A stretch of DNA of 64,000 nucleotides, from the NCBI RefSeq assembly GCF_011386835.1, contig NC_088800.1:17694572-17758571 (forward strand), in the 5' to 3' direction. The stretch comes from Chrysemys picta bellii. Taxonomy: Eukaryota; Chordata; Testudines; Emydidae. The notes under the pieces are model-generated. The model was not told the DNA's origin. It saw only the letters and a program-made list of their open reading frames with translations, and ran no database searches. The position numbers and the translations under genes are program-made. Each line of letters begins with the position of its first letter. Positions within the stretch are counted from its first letter, which is position 1. Positions 36,279-48,374 of this stretch are shown here, piece by piece.

Positions 36279-37574
36279 CTGCCAACATCAACACCACAGT
36301 CAGAAGGAGGGCAAAGCTATAGTAGACATGCTCAGGTTTCTGGAATTTTATTTATTATGTTATCCTTTTGATTTTATGAGCTGGCCTCATTCTTTCAAAG
36401 CATACCTTGCTTTTCAAATTTAAGCTACATGGGGTCTTAAAAGCAATTTCTATGATTTTAATGATGAGTTACAACAATTAAATACATTAAGATATCCAAG
36501 CATAGAAATACAGGAGTCACTTTCCCACTATTTTCCCAAATGTATAAAGCTGGGTGTTATTCGCTACAACATACAGGGGTCAACTTTTACTTTGTTATTT
36601 AGAATTTGTCTTTCATCACCTGCTAAATTCAGTCTGAGCGAAGAAAAGCATGTAAACAACCAAAGCTAAATATTAAAGTAGCACATTGGTTTTAGATCCA
36701 TAGTTAAGAAACTCCTGGCAGGTTTCATGATCTAATATCTTTGTTTTTCAAAATTTAACTGATATGGGCCCAGATCACCAGATAAGTTTTTTTTTTCCAG
36801 TTAGTTCACTTCAGCTATTTTGGATTTAGAAAACCCTAAAGGTTTCAATTCTGTTTTATTTGAGTTTATTTTGTGTGCCCCGTCTCCAAACTAAACTTCT
36901 TAATGCTGATGCAAATTCTACCTATGGAAAAAGAATCTTCAGAAAAGCGAAGTGTTAAGCAAGCTCTTTGAAAAAAATGTTAAATGAAAACCCTCCAAAC
37001 TATAAAGCACACAGATGTTATATCTGTCCATTTTTATTTGAATCAGTTTCTTCATAAGAAATATGGGGCTCAGGAGGGAAAACAGTTTAAGAGCAGTACA
37101 CAGAATTTATTAAAAATGTCTATTTGTTGAAAGGGAGAGCAATATTTTGTCCCACATATTTTTAACCTGAGATTTTATACCACGATATGTGCAGGTGACG
37201 TCAAATATTAAGTAACATGTTAAGTACTGTCTTGCAGCCCTAAGACTGCCTTGTATGACAAGCTGCTCTAAGCAAGTACCCCCCAAAGGTGCAGCTAATC
37301 TATTATGGAGAGAAATTCTTTACAAACCCAGAAGTGACAATCAGTGAAAAATGCCGTGGAAACTCGCAACTTACAGCCGAGTTAAAACTGTGAAATTGGC
37401 CCATACGTTCCCTTTGCCATATAAAAATGCATGGAAGGGGCAAGGTTAGCTGCCAAGAAATGACACATGCTTTCCTTGAAGAATTAGGGATGGAGTCAGC
37501 ACACAAAAGGCAGAGTCCTACAATTTCTCTGTAAGCCAGAGATCCATGGACATAGAAGGCCCAAATCATGCAGA

Positions 37575-37700
37575 CAGGTGCTGGAACTAGAGGTGCTGCC
37601 GCACCTCCTGGCTTGACGTGGTTTCCATCAAATACATGATTTATACTTTGGTTCAATGGCTCCCAGCACCCCCACAATCCAAATTGTTCCAGCACCACTG
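37575..37700. mobile_element. Short hAT element, 8-bp duplication
   Basis: CAGGTGCTGGAAC and GTTCCAGCACCACTG bound a 126-bp element. The flanks are CATGCAGA (37567-37574) and CAGGCAGA (37701-37708), one mismatch. Confidence 0.8.
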
Positions 37701-39799
37701 CAGGCAGATCCATAACCAGACATGAAGAGGTGGAGCTGCTCCATGTCTATGATTTTGCTCCCCACGTGCTACATGATAGCGAGGCAAATAGAGCACATTC
37801 TGCTTGGTAGTTCAGAACTGGGTAATGTGTCACAACTTGCTGAGTGGCAGGAATCTAAAGGATGCAACCAAGGAACCCTCTTGGGCTAGCCAGCTTCTAC
37901 CTCCCCCTTTCCCCCAAAAGGGCCATCTGGGGGAACTGTAGCCTCATGGCTGGATCCTGAGTGTTGAGGGGATGCAGTGGTTACCTCACCACAAATTTGG
38001 ACCCTTAGACTTTTGCTTTGAAGGAGACCACAAATATTTTATTAGATAGCTGGGTAACAGATGATATTTGAGATTCTGATTACTCAGCTGTGGTTTATTG
38101 CTTAAACCAAGCAGGCCTGTTTGGCATTGCTATATAATTAATGAGTAGCAGAATCAGCATTAACTTGCTTTTGAAGATCAAAAAACAAATGAAAGATAAG
38201 ATACAAGAAATAAGGGAGAAGGAGCGATAAGGAAAAGGGAAAAGAAGCATTGTGAAAAAAGAGACAGGACGAGATTGTAGGGAGATGCAAGCTTCTCAGG
38301 ACAATACCCATTAATTCAGCATTTTATTGTTAAAGAAACAATCAGTGTTTCAGCTTTGTTATTCCTGTCTCCAGGAGACTTATCAGCCTGCTCTGAATCT
38401 GAAATCATCCACAGCTGAAAGGAAGCAGCTCCAGAACTGGAACAAAATGATAGGAAGGCCAGAAGTTACTGGACTAGTTTCTCTCCTCAAAGTGGCTTGA
38501 AGTCCTCCTGAGACAAAGGACAGTCCCCCTGAAGTCAGTGGCAGAATTCCACCAATTCCAAGGGATCAGGATTTACCCCATTGGCTTCAATGGAAGGTGC
38601 ATACAATTAGCTGAGTTCTGAATTAAGGTGAATGGCAAAACTAGGGTTCAGTACGAAGGGCTCAATACTGTTCCTACTTAGGTCAGTGGGAGATTTACTA
38701 TTAGTTTCAGAAAGAGCTGAACAGGTGGCAGAAAAACAAACAAAAACAAAGCAAACTCTCAATTGATCTGCAACTACAGAGTGTGTATGACCTCTAAGCA
38801 GTATGGAGCATGACACACTGCAATTTTGGGCACATTTTGGGGGGCAACTCTTCAACTGATCAAGGCATTTTCCTTGACATTCTATGGAATATATGCTCCT
38901 CTAGGTACATATGAAGTTGACTAGGAGAAGAGGGTTATGAATATGCAAAGCAAAGAAAGCAGACTTCCAAATGCCTGCCCCTTAGGCTCTGATCTTTGAT
39001 TTTCTCATTAACTGTTTTAAGAAACAAATCTTGTCATTTCTTAACCCAAGGGTCAGATGGTTTCTGAATTGGTTTTCTCTAATCTAGACACTATTTTATA
39101 TACTGTGATATCAAGACAGAAAGAAAAACTTAGTTTAGGTTTACCAGGAAGGTGCTTACTTAAAAGGAAGTGGCTTTAGTATCATGGTAAGAATTGCTGC
39201 AGAATAATACATTTACAAGAGGAAACTCTTCTTTTTCTGCAAGTATGAAGGGCTTTGGTGTGTGCTAACCCGAGAGGTTTAAACCGAGTATTAATTTTAA
39301 AAAGAAATAAGTGCCAATCTTGAGCAATTATGCACAGGTCTGTGAAAGGGTGCAGAACAATTTAGATAATGTTGCCCATAAACAGCTTAACACATGAACA
39401 GTTGTAGAAGACGACAAATGCTGCCAACATTATACTTCAGGACTGGGTTAAGGATTTAAAAGTCAGGTATAAGAATATAAAAGCCAGGACCTCAGATCTT
39501 AAACCATTAATCTACCACCTGAGGTAAAAGACCAGATGTAAAATTTTACAGAGCCTAGGATGCCTTTATAAATTCCACTAAGTGCCCATCTGCATCTTTA
39601 GGTGCCTAAATATGTTTGAAAATCTGGCCCTTAGTCCCTTTGGAAATTTTACCTCAGGTCCATTAGCTCAGAGGTAGAATCAGACTCAGAACCCTCAATA
39701 CTTGGTCCAGCCACTAGAGGGGGACAAAGAGCCCCAGTGTGTTAACATGTTACATTTGCATATACTTTATAAGGCAGAGAAGGGGTATGTTCTTGAGAA

Positions 39800-40285
39800 G
39801 GAGGATGACCCAGTGGTCAGGGCACAGGGCTGCAACTTAGGTTCACTTCCCTGCTCCACCACAGACTTCCTGTATGACCTTGGGCAAATCATATAGTCTT
39901 TTGGGGTATATCTATACTGCTATATCGAGTCTCAGAGCCTGGGCTAGTGGACTTGGCCTTATGGGCCATGGGCTGCGGGGCTAAAAATTGCAGTGTTTGG
40001 GCTTTTGCTGGAACCCAGCCTCTGAGACATATCAGAGTCCGGGCTCCACCATGGTCCTGAATTTCTACACTAGTTTTATAGCTCCGCAGCCTGAGCCTTG
40101 TGAGCCTAAGTCAACTGACCCAGGCCAGCCATGGGTCTTTTATCACAGGTAGACTTACCCTTTGGGCCTCAGTTCCTCATCTGTAAAATGGGATAACAAC
40201 ACTTCCCTACCTCACCGGTATGTTGTGAGGATAAATACACTAAAGGTTGTGAGGCTCTCAGGTACTACAGTGATGGGGGCCATCA
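39800..40285 (+). repeat. MIR-like SINE split by a nested element
   Basis: The left part reads GGTTCACTTCCCTGCTCCAC, TATGACCTTGGGCAAATC. After the insertion it resumes with GGGCCTCAGTTCCTCATCTG and TAAAATGGGATAAC. This is the canonical MIR order, with a 3' tail CTCTCAGGTACTACAGTGATG resembling L3-type LINE ends. Confidence 0.85.
39904..40160. mobile_element. Harbinger-like MITE nested in MIR
   Basis: Runs from GGGTATATCTATACTGC to GTAGACTTACCC (257 bp). TTTG is found on both sides (39900-39903, 40161-40164), giving a 3-4 bp duplication. The interior is shared with 7642-7863. Confidence 0.8.
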
Positions 40286-40339
40286 GGGCTTGATCAACCA
40301 TTTGTGGGCCCAGTGCCAAACACATTTGTGGGCCACCAT

Positions 40340-40520
40340 GGCAAGGCAAGGGCCGGGGGCAAGAGCACAGTGGGACAAAGGGGCGGGAGCAGTCCCCAGA
40401 GCGAGGCAGAGGTCAGGGGGAAAAGCACAGTGGGACGAGGATGGGGGTCAGTTCCTGGAGCAAGGCAGGGGCCAGGGAAAAGCACAATGGGAGGGCAGGG
40501 GGAGAGGATTCCCCCCCTGC
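40340..40520. repeat. G-rich tandem repeat, about 60-bp unit
   Basis: Three diverged units, each with GGCAAGGCAAGGGCCGGGGG-like wording, AAGCACAGTGGGAC and GTCC(C/A)..GGAGC. The overlapping open frames in this region come from the repeat. Downstream, CCGGACTTTTAGTGTCCGG (40681-40699) is a short palindrome. Confidence 0.6.
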
Positions 40521-40858
40521 CCTGGGACAGCACGGAGCCAGTACCTACCTCTCTCCGCTGGAGCTGGATCCTTGAGAGCCAGTCCTCTCTCGAGCTGAGC
40601 TGCAGCTCCTCCAGGTAGCAGCAGCTGCTCTTCCCACCCCCCCACCCCGGCAGGGAGGCTGATTGCAGTTACTCCTGTAACCGGACTTTTAGTGTCCGGT
40701 CAGCAGTGCTACTCACAAGATTACAGTTAAGCATACGTGTACATGTTTTGCTGGATCGAGGCCTTAATGAACATGGCATACACAATAGGTCAATGTTTTC
40801 CAACGTGGATGCCTGACGTTAGCCTCTTAGATCTGTATTTTGATACCTATATAGAGCT

Positions 40859-40947
40859 GGCCTGACTTTCAGAGTTGCTGAGCATGAACTAATCCCACTG
40901 AAGCCAATAGAAGCTGCAGGTTGCTTGGCATCTTTGAAAGTCAGGCC
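40859..40947. repeat. Small foldback element
   Basis: GGCCTGACTTTCAGAG and CTTTGAAAGTCAGGCC are near-perfect arms around a centre with CCACTGAAGCCAATAG. Confidence 0.7.
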
Positions 40948-41210
40948 ACTTCTACTTGAGTGACAAAATATGCATTTTGGAGCCTAACTTTAGACACTCA
41001 GGTTTGAAAATTCTGGCCAAGGGTTTTATTGAAAAATAGTCAAAAATCCCTAATTTGGGATAAACATTTAAAACAGTTAGTGTTATATTTTGTTTCAGGA
41101 GAGAAATTCAGGTTGGAATCCAGCAATATGCAATAATGAATTACCTTCCTCAGCTTGACACTCCATGTCAGCCAGCCAGAAAGGTCTGAAGATTTTAATG
41201 ATTAAGGCAT

Positions 41211-41396
41211 TTGTTAGGGTTAATCTACCCCATATTGTTGGCTATTTACAGAGCAAAGGGATCAACTATAAATGTTATAGGCAGACTGGGAGAACATCTG
41301 CAGGCTTTCGGGGCATATTCAGAAATAATTATATTAGGTGATTTTAACATAGATTGCATAAATGAAACAAGTGACAATATAAGCTGTGTAATGTAA
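41211..41396 (+). repeat. Ancient LINE endonuclease fragment
   Basis: The 61-codon frame reads LLAIYRAKGSTINVIGRLGE and, later, SEIIILGDFNIDCIN. GDFN preceded by a hydrophobic strand is the conserved catalytic segment of apurinic-type LINE endonucleases, and YRxxG stands at the expected distance upstream. It resembles L2/L3-clade elements. It is surrounded by non-coding sequence and is clearly a relic. Confidence 0.55.
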
Positions 41397-43380
41397 GAAT
41401 AGGGACCATATTAAGTTATAAAAGAACCAACATGACATAATTATAAAAAGTGATAAAAATACTATAATGACTGGGTTGTAAGTAAATTCCCCCAAACAGA
41501 TACATTGAACTGGTATGTTTTCAGAGAGAATCAGTGGCCAATATAATGTAATGTAACATAACTGGAAATTTAAAATAAAGAGGGTTTTGAGAAATGAGTG
41601 TATAGTGTATCTAATAAAGTTTTTACAATAACTGCATTGATTGGGCACCTGCGAATTTGGATAGACTGCAATGATTTTCTAAAAAATGTTTCAACCAGAA
41701 AATATTTTAGGGCTGGATCTGAATAAATCATTTTGTTACTGTGCTCTCTTAAATAGAAAGGTACTCGAAAAATATGCAGAGGACCCGACTGTCTGTTGGT
41801 ATAAATCGGCAGAGTAGCACACGCTTATGCTAACAGTGAATAGAGCCCAAATCTTCAACTGCTTTTCCAAAATTTAATATAAGCTGAATATTGTTATGTT
41901 CTATTGTTATTAGATAAGATACAACTCAAACATACTACATTTTCTGTGGAAATACTGGAAATATTTCAACTGAGTTCAGGAAGCACAGGAGCAGAATTAG
42001 GCCAGGGTATAAAATACAATAATACAAATGTAGGAGAAAGATGAAATTGGTATATTAGAGCTGACTATGTAACTTCATAAATATTTCACAGCTGTGAATC
42101 CAGAAATCACTCAGATATTTCAAGAGCTGTTCCTATGGTTCTTATTCCTCCTAGTTTCGTTTCAACTGAGGAAGTAGATTTAAATGAAAAACACGAACAT
42201 AGGATATTTAATTCAGATTTGTGAAGGTTAACGTACAATCTGTCAAATTCAAGAATTTTCATTTTTTAAACAGATGCTTACATTTAATTATAATGAGAAA
42301 ATGGACAGGACTGGAAAGCAATAGCATTATTAATTAAGGCCCCAATCCTGCAAGGAGAATCATGCTGGTGGACCCCATCCCCATGCCAAACCCCCTTTTA
42401 GTCAACAGGACTCCATGCAAGCACTTGGGTTTGCCCATGCAGAGCTCAGTGCAGGATCAGGTCACAAGCTTCAAATCTTTGGGCATTTGAAAGGTTGTCA
42501 GAGCTGCATTTCTTAGGGCTGCTTAATCTTACTTTTCCCATCCAGCTTCCCACTCACCCACCCACAGACACAACCAGTTTCCTTGAAAATATGAATTATG
42601 CTCTTTTTTTGGTGTGGAATATTAATGCTTCTTGGGCACTCGAGAGTCATGGATACATACATTCCATGAACCATTGGAGTTAAAATGCACTAATTCCATT
42701 CTGAGTTTGTTTTATGACTGTGTTGTCTTAGACTAAGCTCCTTGGCACAGGGACAACTTGACTTTTCAGAACACTTCAGGACTGAAGACGTTATATACAA
42801 TAAATAATAATTACTGCCTTGAACTTTCTTTGATGTTCTATAGTGCTCTAATTTAATGGATCTGCCTGTCAATTATTCATGTCCTGTTTCATTAATTCAT
42901 TGTGCTTTTCAATAGTCTATATTCCAGTGGGCCAGAGGCAGTGAATGTCAGCGGGAATTGCTCTTTCTTAGCATGATGATTTTTTAAATAGAACAGAAAT
43001 AGAAAACCAATTCAGTCTTATCTTACAATGACACAATTATCAGCCTACTCACTAGTGATGTATGGCAAGCCAAACAATGCATTCTGAAATCAAATTTCAA
43101 TCTGTTCCCTGTACATTAGCACCTTTGAGTTTCCATTGCAAAGCTAATTTTGAAAGCTGCATAAATGTTTGCACTCGTGCAAAATGCTGGCAAGGAAATG
43201 AGAAAGAGAAACATGAAAATGTAAGTGAAAATCTCCCAAAGCAAAACAAAAACAAAAATTAAGTTAGGGAAAAGGCTTGGCTTCCTCTCCACTGGCACAT
43301 AAGGGTTGAAATGCAAAAGAAACACCACATTTCTGCTGAGCAAGAAGACAGTCCACAGACAGGCTGGGTAGGGGGTAGTC

Positions 43381-43757
43381 CAGTGGTGCGCAAACTGGGG
43401 GTACACCCTTCCCTCCCCAGGGTGGGTGTGCAAGACATTCTCCTGGGGGGGGGGGGTGAAGAAGCTGGGATCTTGTGGGTCCCGCAGGATTCGCGGCCAT
43501 AATAGCGGGAGTGGGATAAAAACGGAGTGGGTATTGTGGGGCAGGATTAAAAAAAATAGTCCTCCTGCTCCGCAAACAACATGAACGCCCAGGCCAGCAG
43601 CCGCCACTCTCCGGCCACCCAGCTCTGAAGGCAGTGTCGCTGCCAGCAGCAGCGCAGAAGTAAGGGATTACTTCCGTTAACAAGCGGGGGGGGAGGGGGA
43701 GGTGACAAATTCCATGAACAGTAAGTGAGGGCGTGATTGGAAGTCTGCACACCCCTG
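43381..43757. mobile_element. hAT element with 8-bp (imperfect) duplication
   Basis: CAGTGGTGCGCAAACTGGGG and GTCTGCACACCCCTG bound 377 bp. The flanks are GGGTAGTC and GGGTAATA, two mismatches. The core 43580-43670 (CCAGCTCTGAAGGCAGTG.., AGCAGCGCAGAAGTAAGGG) is shared with the modules of 29755-30500. It includes a run of 12 G (43445-43456). Confidence 0.75.
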
Positions 43758-44004
43758 GGGTAATATATGATTCTCCTTCAAATGAGCTCTTTAGAAGTAT
43801 TGTACATAGGAACATGGCAGAAGACATTTTGATTCAGGGCATAAACCAACCTCTAGCTATCAGGGGGTAGGAATAAATTTTCTCTGATGGCAGGTATCCC
43901 ATAACTGTCTATTGTAGGGTTTGTTTGCTTTTTTTTTTTAACCTTCCTCTGAAATCCTATACCTAGTACTAGCCACTCTTGGTGAAAGAATGCTGTATTA
44001 GCTG

Positions 44005-44170
44005 CAGGGCTGCCCGGGGTGGGGGGCAAGTGGGGCAATTTGCCCCAGGCACCTGGCCCTGGAGGGGCCCCCACGAGAATATAGTATTCTATAATATTGC
44101 AACTTTTTTATGGAAGGGGTGCCCCAAAATTGCTTTGCCCCAGGCCCCCTGAATCCTCTGGGCGGCCCTG
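44005..44170. mobile_element. Short hAT element, 8-bp duplication
   Basis: CAGGGCTGCCCGGGG and GGGCGGCCCTG bound 166 bp. ATTAGCTG is duplicated exactly at 43997-44004 and 44171-44178. Internal arms GGGGCAATTTGCCCCAGGC and CAAAATTGCTTTGCCCCAGG are similar in wording. Confidence 0.9.
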
Positions 44171-45424
44171 ATTAGCTGGACCACTTGTCTGATCCAGGAT
44201 GGCAAGTTCCATGTTCCTATATTCTGGGTGGACAGAATGTGAAAGGGAGGCAGTCAATGGATTTGCCCACACTATGGATCCATCAAGCCACAAAACCCCA
44301 CAGGAGGTGGTGATCACAAAGAGCAATAGCTGCTGCTTTAATCCTTCAGCTAGCTCCAGGTTGCCTCACAACAGTTTCCCCACCCAAAGTATTTTTAACT
44401 GGGCTTTGAATGGGGGAAACCAAGATATGACATTTAATTTTCTATCTTCAGCTTTACAATAGTAGGAATTAAAACCGAGCTCAGAAAAATAGCCACATAT
44501 TGCAAAAGGCAACAAGCACTGTGTGAGATAAACATTTCCTCAGCAGTCTCTGGCAGAAATCTGTCCTTCAAGCATTGAATAAGCTGAAAAGGGCCATAAC
44601 ATTTTGTTTTCCTTTTTAACTACAAACGTTAAAAGAAAGAGTGTGGCAAATCCCTAAGTGCTTACTCAGGCAAATTTCCTTTTAAATCGATTGGAATTTG
44701 CCTGCTTATGCCTGATTAAAATCCTCAGGACTTTCAGAGAAAAAGGATGTAATTTTTATTTTTACTTTTTGTAAGCCACAAAATTGAAAAGTAAAGCTAT
44801 ATTGGAATTTATGCTCACATATGTTCACACAATGCACAGCTCTTATTCCATGAATGACAGTTACCTACTGTACTTTCTCCCGCCTTATTTGTCTGACAAC
44901 AAAACCACATGACAGGCAGACGTTAAGGATTTTGGCATCTATACAACAGATAGTGAATTTTAAATATGGTCATGGGAATTCCTTTTTATGACCACACAAG
45001 CATGATTATAAAATCCATCATGGGGAATTTATACTGCATCTTACTCTAACATTTCCCATGTATCTTTGCCCTGTTGTAAATTGCAGAGTCTATCATGTAA
45101 AGCGTCTCTCTTCACTCACAATGTAACTCATGTTCAACCTTCTGAATTATGGTGGAATCAGCAGATAGCTTATTTCTAAAACGGTTGAAAGAAAAGTCAA
45201 GTAGAGCATGAAGAAAAGGCTCACAAAGCTCCTTCTCCACACTGAAGATCAGCAACTCAGTCCCATGCAAAAGATGGGCAGATAACAGGACCTGCATACA
45301 TTAAGGAAAATATCTAATCATTTACTGCCATCACTACTAGCAGATCACCTCCACCAGTGTTATCCCTAGCTTGGATGGCTCATTAGCTGCCAGAGACATT
45401 TTAAAATTTTGGTTTTGGCTTCAC

Positions 45425-46310
45425 TGGACTCAGACTCATAGACTTTAAGGTCAGAAGGGACCATTATGATCATCTAGTCTGACCCCCCGCATCATGCAGG
45501 CCACAAAAGCTGACCCAACCCCTTTCCCTTGACTCTGCTGTTGAAGTCCCCAAATTCTGTGATTTAAAGACTTCGAGTCGCAGAGAATTCTCCAGCTAGC
45601 GACCCCTGCCCCATGCTGCGGAGGAAGGCGAAAAACCTCCAGGACCTCTGCCAATCTACCCTGGAGGAAAATTCCTTCCCGACCCCAAATATGGCGATCA
45701 GTAGAACCCCGACCATGTAGGCAAGATTCTCCAGCCAGACCCTCATTGGCCATTGATACTATTGACCAGCGATGGCACGCTGTTGATAAACTCACGTTAT
45801 CCCGTTAAACCATTCCCTCCATAAACTTATCTAGCTTAATCTTAAAGCCAGACAGGTCCTTCGCCCCCACCGTTTCCCTCGGAAGGCTGTTCCAATATTT
45901 CACCCCTCTGATGGTTAGAAACCTTCATCTAATTTCAAGCCTAAACTTCCCCACGGCCAGTTTATATCCATTCGTTCTCGTGTCCACATTAGTACTGAGC
46001 TGAAATAATTCCTCTCCCTCCCTGGTATTTATCCCTCTGATATATTTAAAGAGAGAAATCATATCCCCCCTCAGCCTTCTTTTGGTTAGGCTAAACAAAC
46101 CGAGCTCCTCGAGTCTCCTTTCATACGACAGGTTTTCCATTCCTCTGATCATCCTAGTGGCCCTTCTCTGTACCCATTCCAGTTTGAGTTCATCCTTTTT
46201 AAACATGGGAGACCAGAACTGCACACAGTACTCCAAATGTGGTCTCACCAATGCCTAATGCATCCCAAGACTGCATTGGCTTTTTTCACTGCCACGTCAC
46301 ATTACTGGAG
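45425..46310 (-). mobile_element. CR1 LINE, 5'-truncated copy
   Basis: Minus-strand element. The frame at 46251-45925 encodes PHLEYCVQFWSPMFKKDELK, RRATRMIRGMENLSYE and FSLTKRRLRGDMISLFKYI, the C-terminal part of the CR1 reverse transcriptase and thumb. The 3' untranslated part follows down to 45425, with CATAATGGTCCCTTCTGACC as its end. Catalytic motifs lie in the missing 5' part. The absence of frameshifts over 109 codons suggests a fairly young copy. Confidence 0.9.
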
Positions 46311-47220
46311 ATGTAACTTGGTTAGAGACACAAGGTTAATACACTGTTTTCAGAAATCAGTACCCTTCAGTCATGCCATACTGCTTTGGGCATGAATACA
46401 TGACACAGCATTAACAAGGCTGCAGCTACCAATGGGCTGTCTATTCTAGGGCTCCCACCTGTGGAACTAGACTGATATTAGTGACAGCGGGAAATGTTAA
46501 GAAAATTTCCCCGGAGTGAATGTGGCCTGACATGTATGTATGGGGCAAAGAAGTTGGGGGTTGAGAGGTAAAGAAGGGAGGGAAAGAAAAAATTAGGTTT
46601 GAGGCTTGGGGAATAGGAGCATAACATAAACCAAATTAATGGTTTACCATCAAGAGACATAATCAGATGCCCAAATCCCTCTGTCCTCAATACCAGGGAA
46701 AGGAATGTTAAGCAATGAAGAAAACAGAAGAAAAAGAAATACAATACCAAATATTCACTGCATACTAAGAGGGTCCTCAAAAGACTTCCCACATATTTTG
46801 CAACATTTTATATATGAAAGCAAGAAGCTAAAGAATGTGTTCCAGAACAGTAAATCCACTTCCATCAAATAAAACAGAGTGTTTCAAAACTATTTAATTT
46901 TTATGAAAGAACATATTAAAGCACTGGGGCAGCTCTGAGATTACAGGACCACCCACTATTGGAGCAAGTGCCCCTTCCCACACACCACTGTTTCCAGTTC
47001 AAAAATATACAGGATAGTCCAATAGGATCTCATTGAACTCAGTGAGAGTGGGTTTTGGCCTGATGTGGTTAATCTATCAGAATGCTGTCAAATAAATAAA
47101 ATGAATTAATTAAATATACAGAATCAGATTACTCTGTCACCTGCTTTTCTGATTGGGTGCATACACTTTTACTTTATATGAAGGCAAATTTGGCTTAGAG
47201 AGATTTGAAGGTGATTAAGA

Positions 47221-47328
47221 TCCCAATTCAGCAATATACTTAAGCACATACCTTAATTTAAGCATCTGAGTTGTGCCACTGAAGGAAATGTCACTACCCA
47301 CATGCTTAAGTACCTCGCTGAATTGGGA
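47221..47328. repeat. Small foldback element
   Basis: TCCCAATTCAGCAATATACT and AGTACCTCGCTGAATTGGGA are arms around a centre with two further TTAAGCACA/CATGCTTAAG arms. Confidence 0.75.
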
Positions 47329-47941
47329 CCTACAACCACATCTGTGCAAAGCTAACAACCCCCACCTCCACAACAAAATAAAACACAGCAATCTGAGTAC
47401 TAGCAGTCACTTAGATAAGAAAAGAGTGTGGATAAGACAAATTAGAGATCAGAGGGAATCCCCTACATATTTGACAGCTTTATAGAAAGAAGGGCTAAAG
47501 CGGTAGGAAGTAAAAGTCCCTGCAGGCAATACTCCAGCATTAGCAACAGTAGTTTGAAAAACAAGGTATCTGGCAAAAAGTTACAATTTCGAGCAAAAGT
47601 AGAAAGTTACTAGGCACAAAATATAAATAAAGGCTTCTGAAAGACCTTTATAAATGCCTTATTAACACTTTAAAGTGCCTTCACCGTAAGCTCCTTCTGA
47701 TGCTTGGTGAACGGTGTCTGATGTGAATCATTAACTATACACACCCCAGGGAGTTCACATTGCAGGCACTTTTGGATGTTAATAAAGTATTTACACACAC
47801 ACACAATAATGTATTATTTTATTGTTGTGTGTATAAAAATTCAGGCTGAGAATACAAAGAAACTGCCTGAATTTAGAGGTCCGAGTTCCATTCAAAAGAT
47901 AATATACTTCAATCAAAAGATGATATTTCCTCACAGACCCA

Positions 47942-48237
47942 GTTATGTCTACACCGGAGCTGGAGATCTAGCTTCCAGTTCCGGTAAGCCTACATACACT
48001 AACTTTGACTGCTTCAGCGCACTAAAAATAGCTGTGCAGCCCCTGCAGGATGGGTGGTGGGAAAGGCTAGCTGCACCAAGTACAATTCCATCCAAGACCC
48101 TAGTTTCTTATTTGGATGGCCAATCCATCCTCCACTTGCCCTGCTGCAGCGACACTATGCTAGCATGATCAAAGCTGGCATGTGTACATGTATCCAAGCA
48201 GGAATTACACCTCCAGCTCCAGTGAGACAGACCCACC
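47942..48237. repeat. Copy of the 2616-2910 MITE family
   Basis: TATGTCTACACCGGAGCTGG opens and CACCTCCAGCTCCAGTGAGA closes about 295 bp. ACTAAAAATAGCTGTGC and ATGCTAGCATG match the family interior. No clear flanking duplication was found. Confidence 0.6.
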
Positions 48238-48374
48238 ATGAGAAGTGGTTATATTCTGAGACAATGCCAAGCAGCACCACAGAGAACATTCTTAATTGAA
48301 CATGCCGCAAACCTTTACACACTATGAAAAGAAAGAAAAGTGAGAGGAAGGATGGTTTTGTCATTAAAGCATTG

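Noticed and set aside
43116..43827. 163- and 187-codon minus-strand frames
   Set aside because: Largely within and beside the hAT element at 43381. The Pro-rich runs come from its G-tract.
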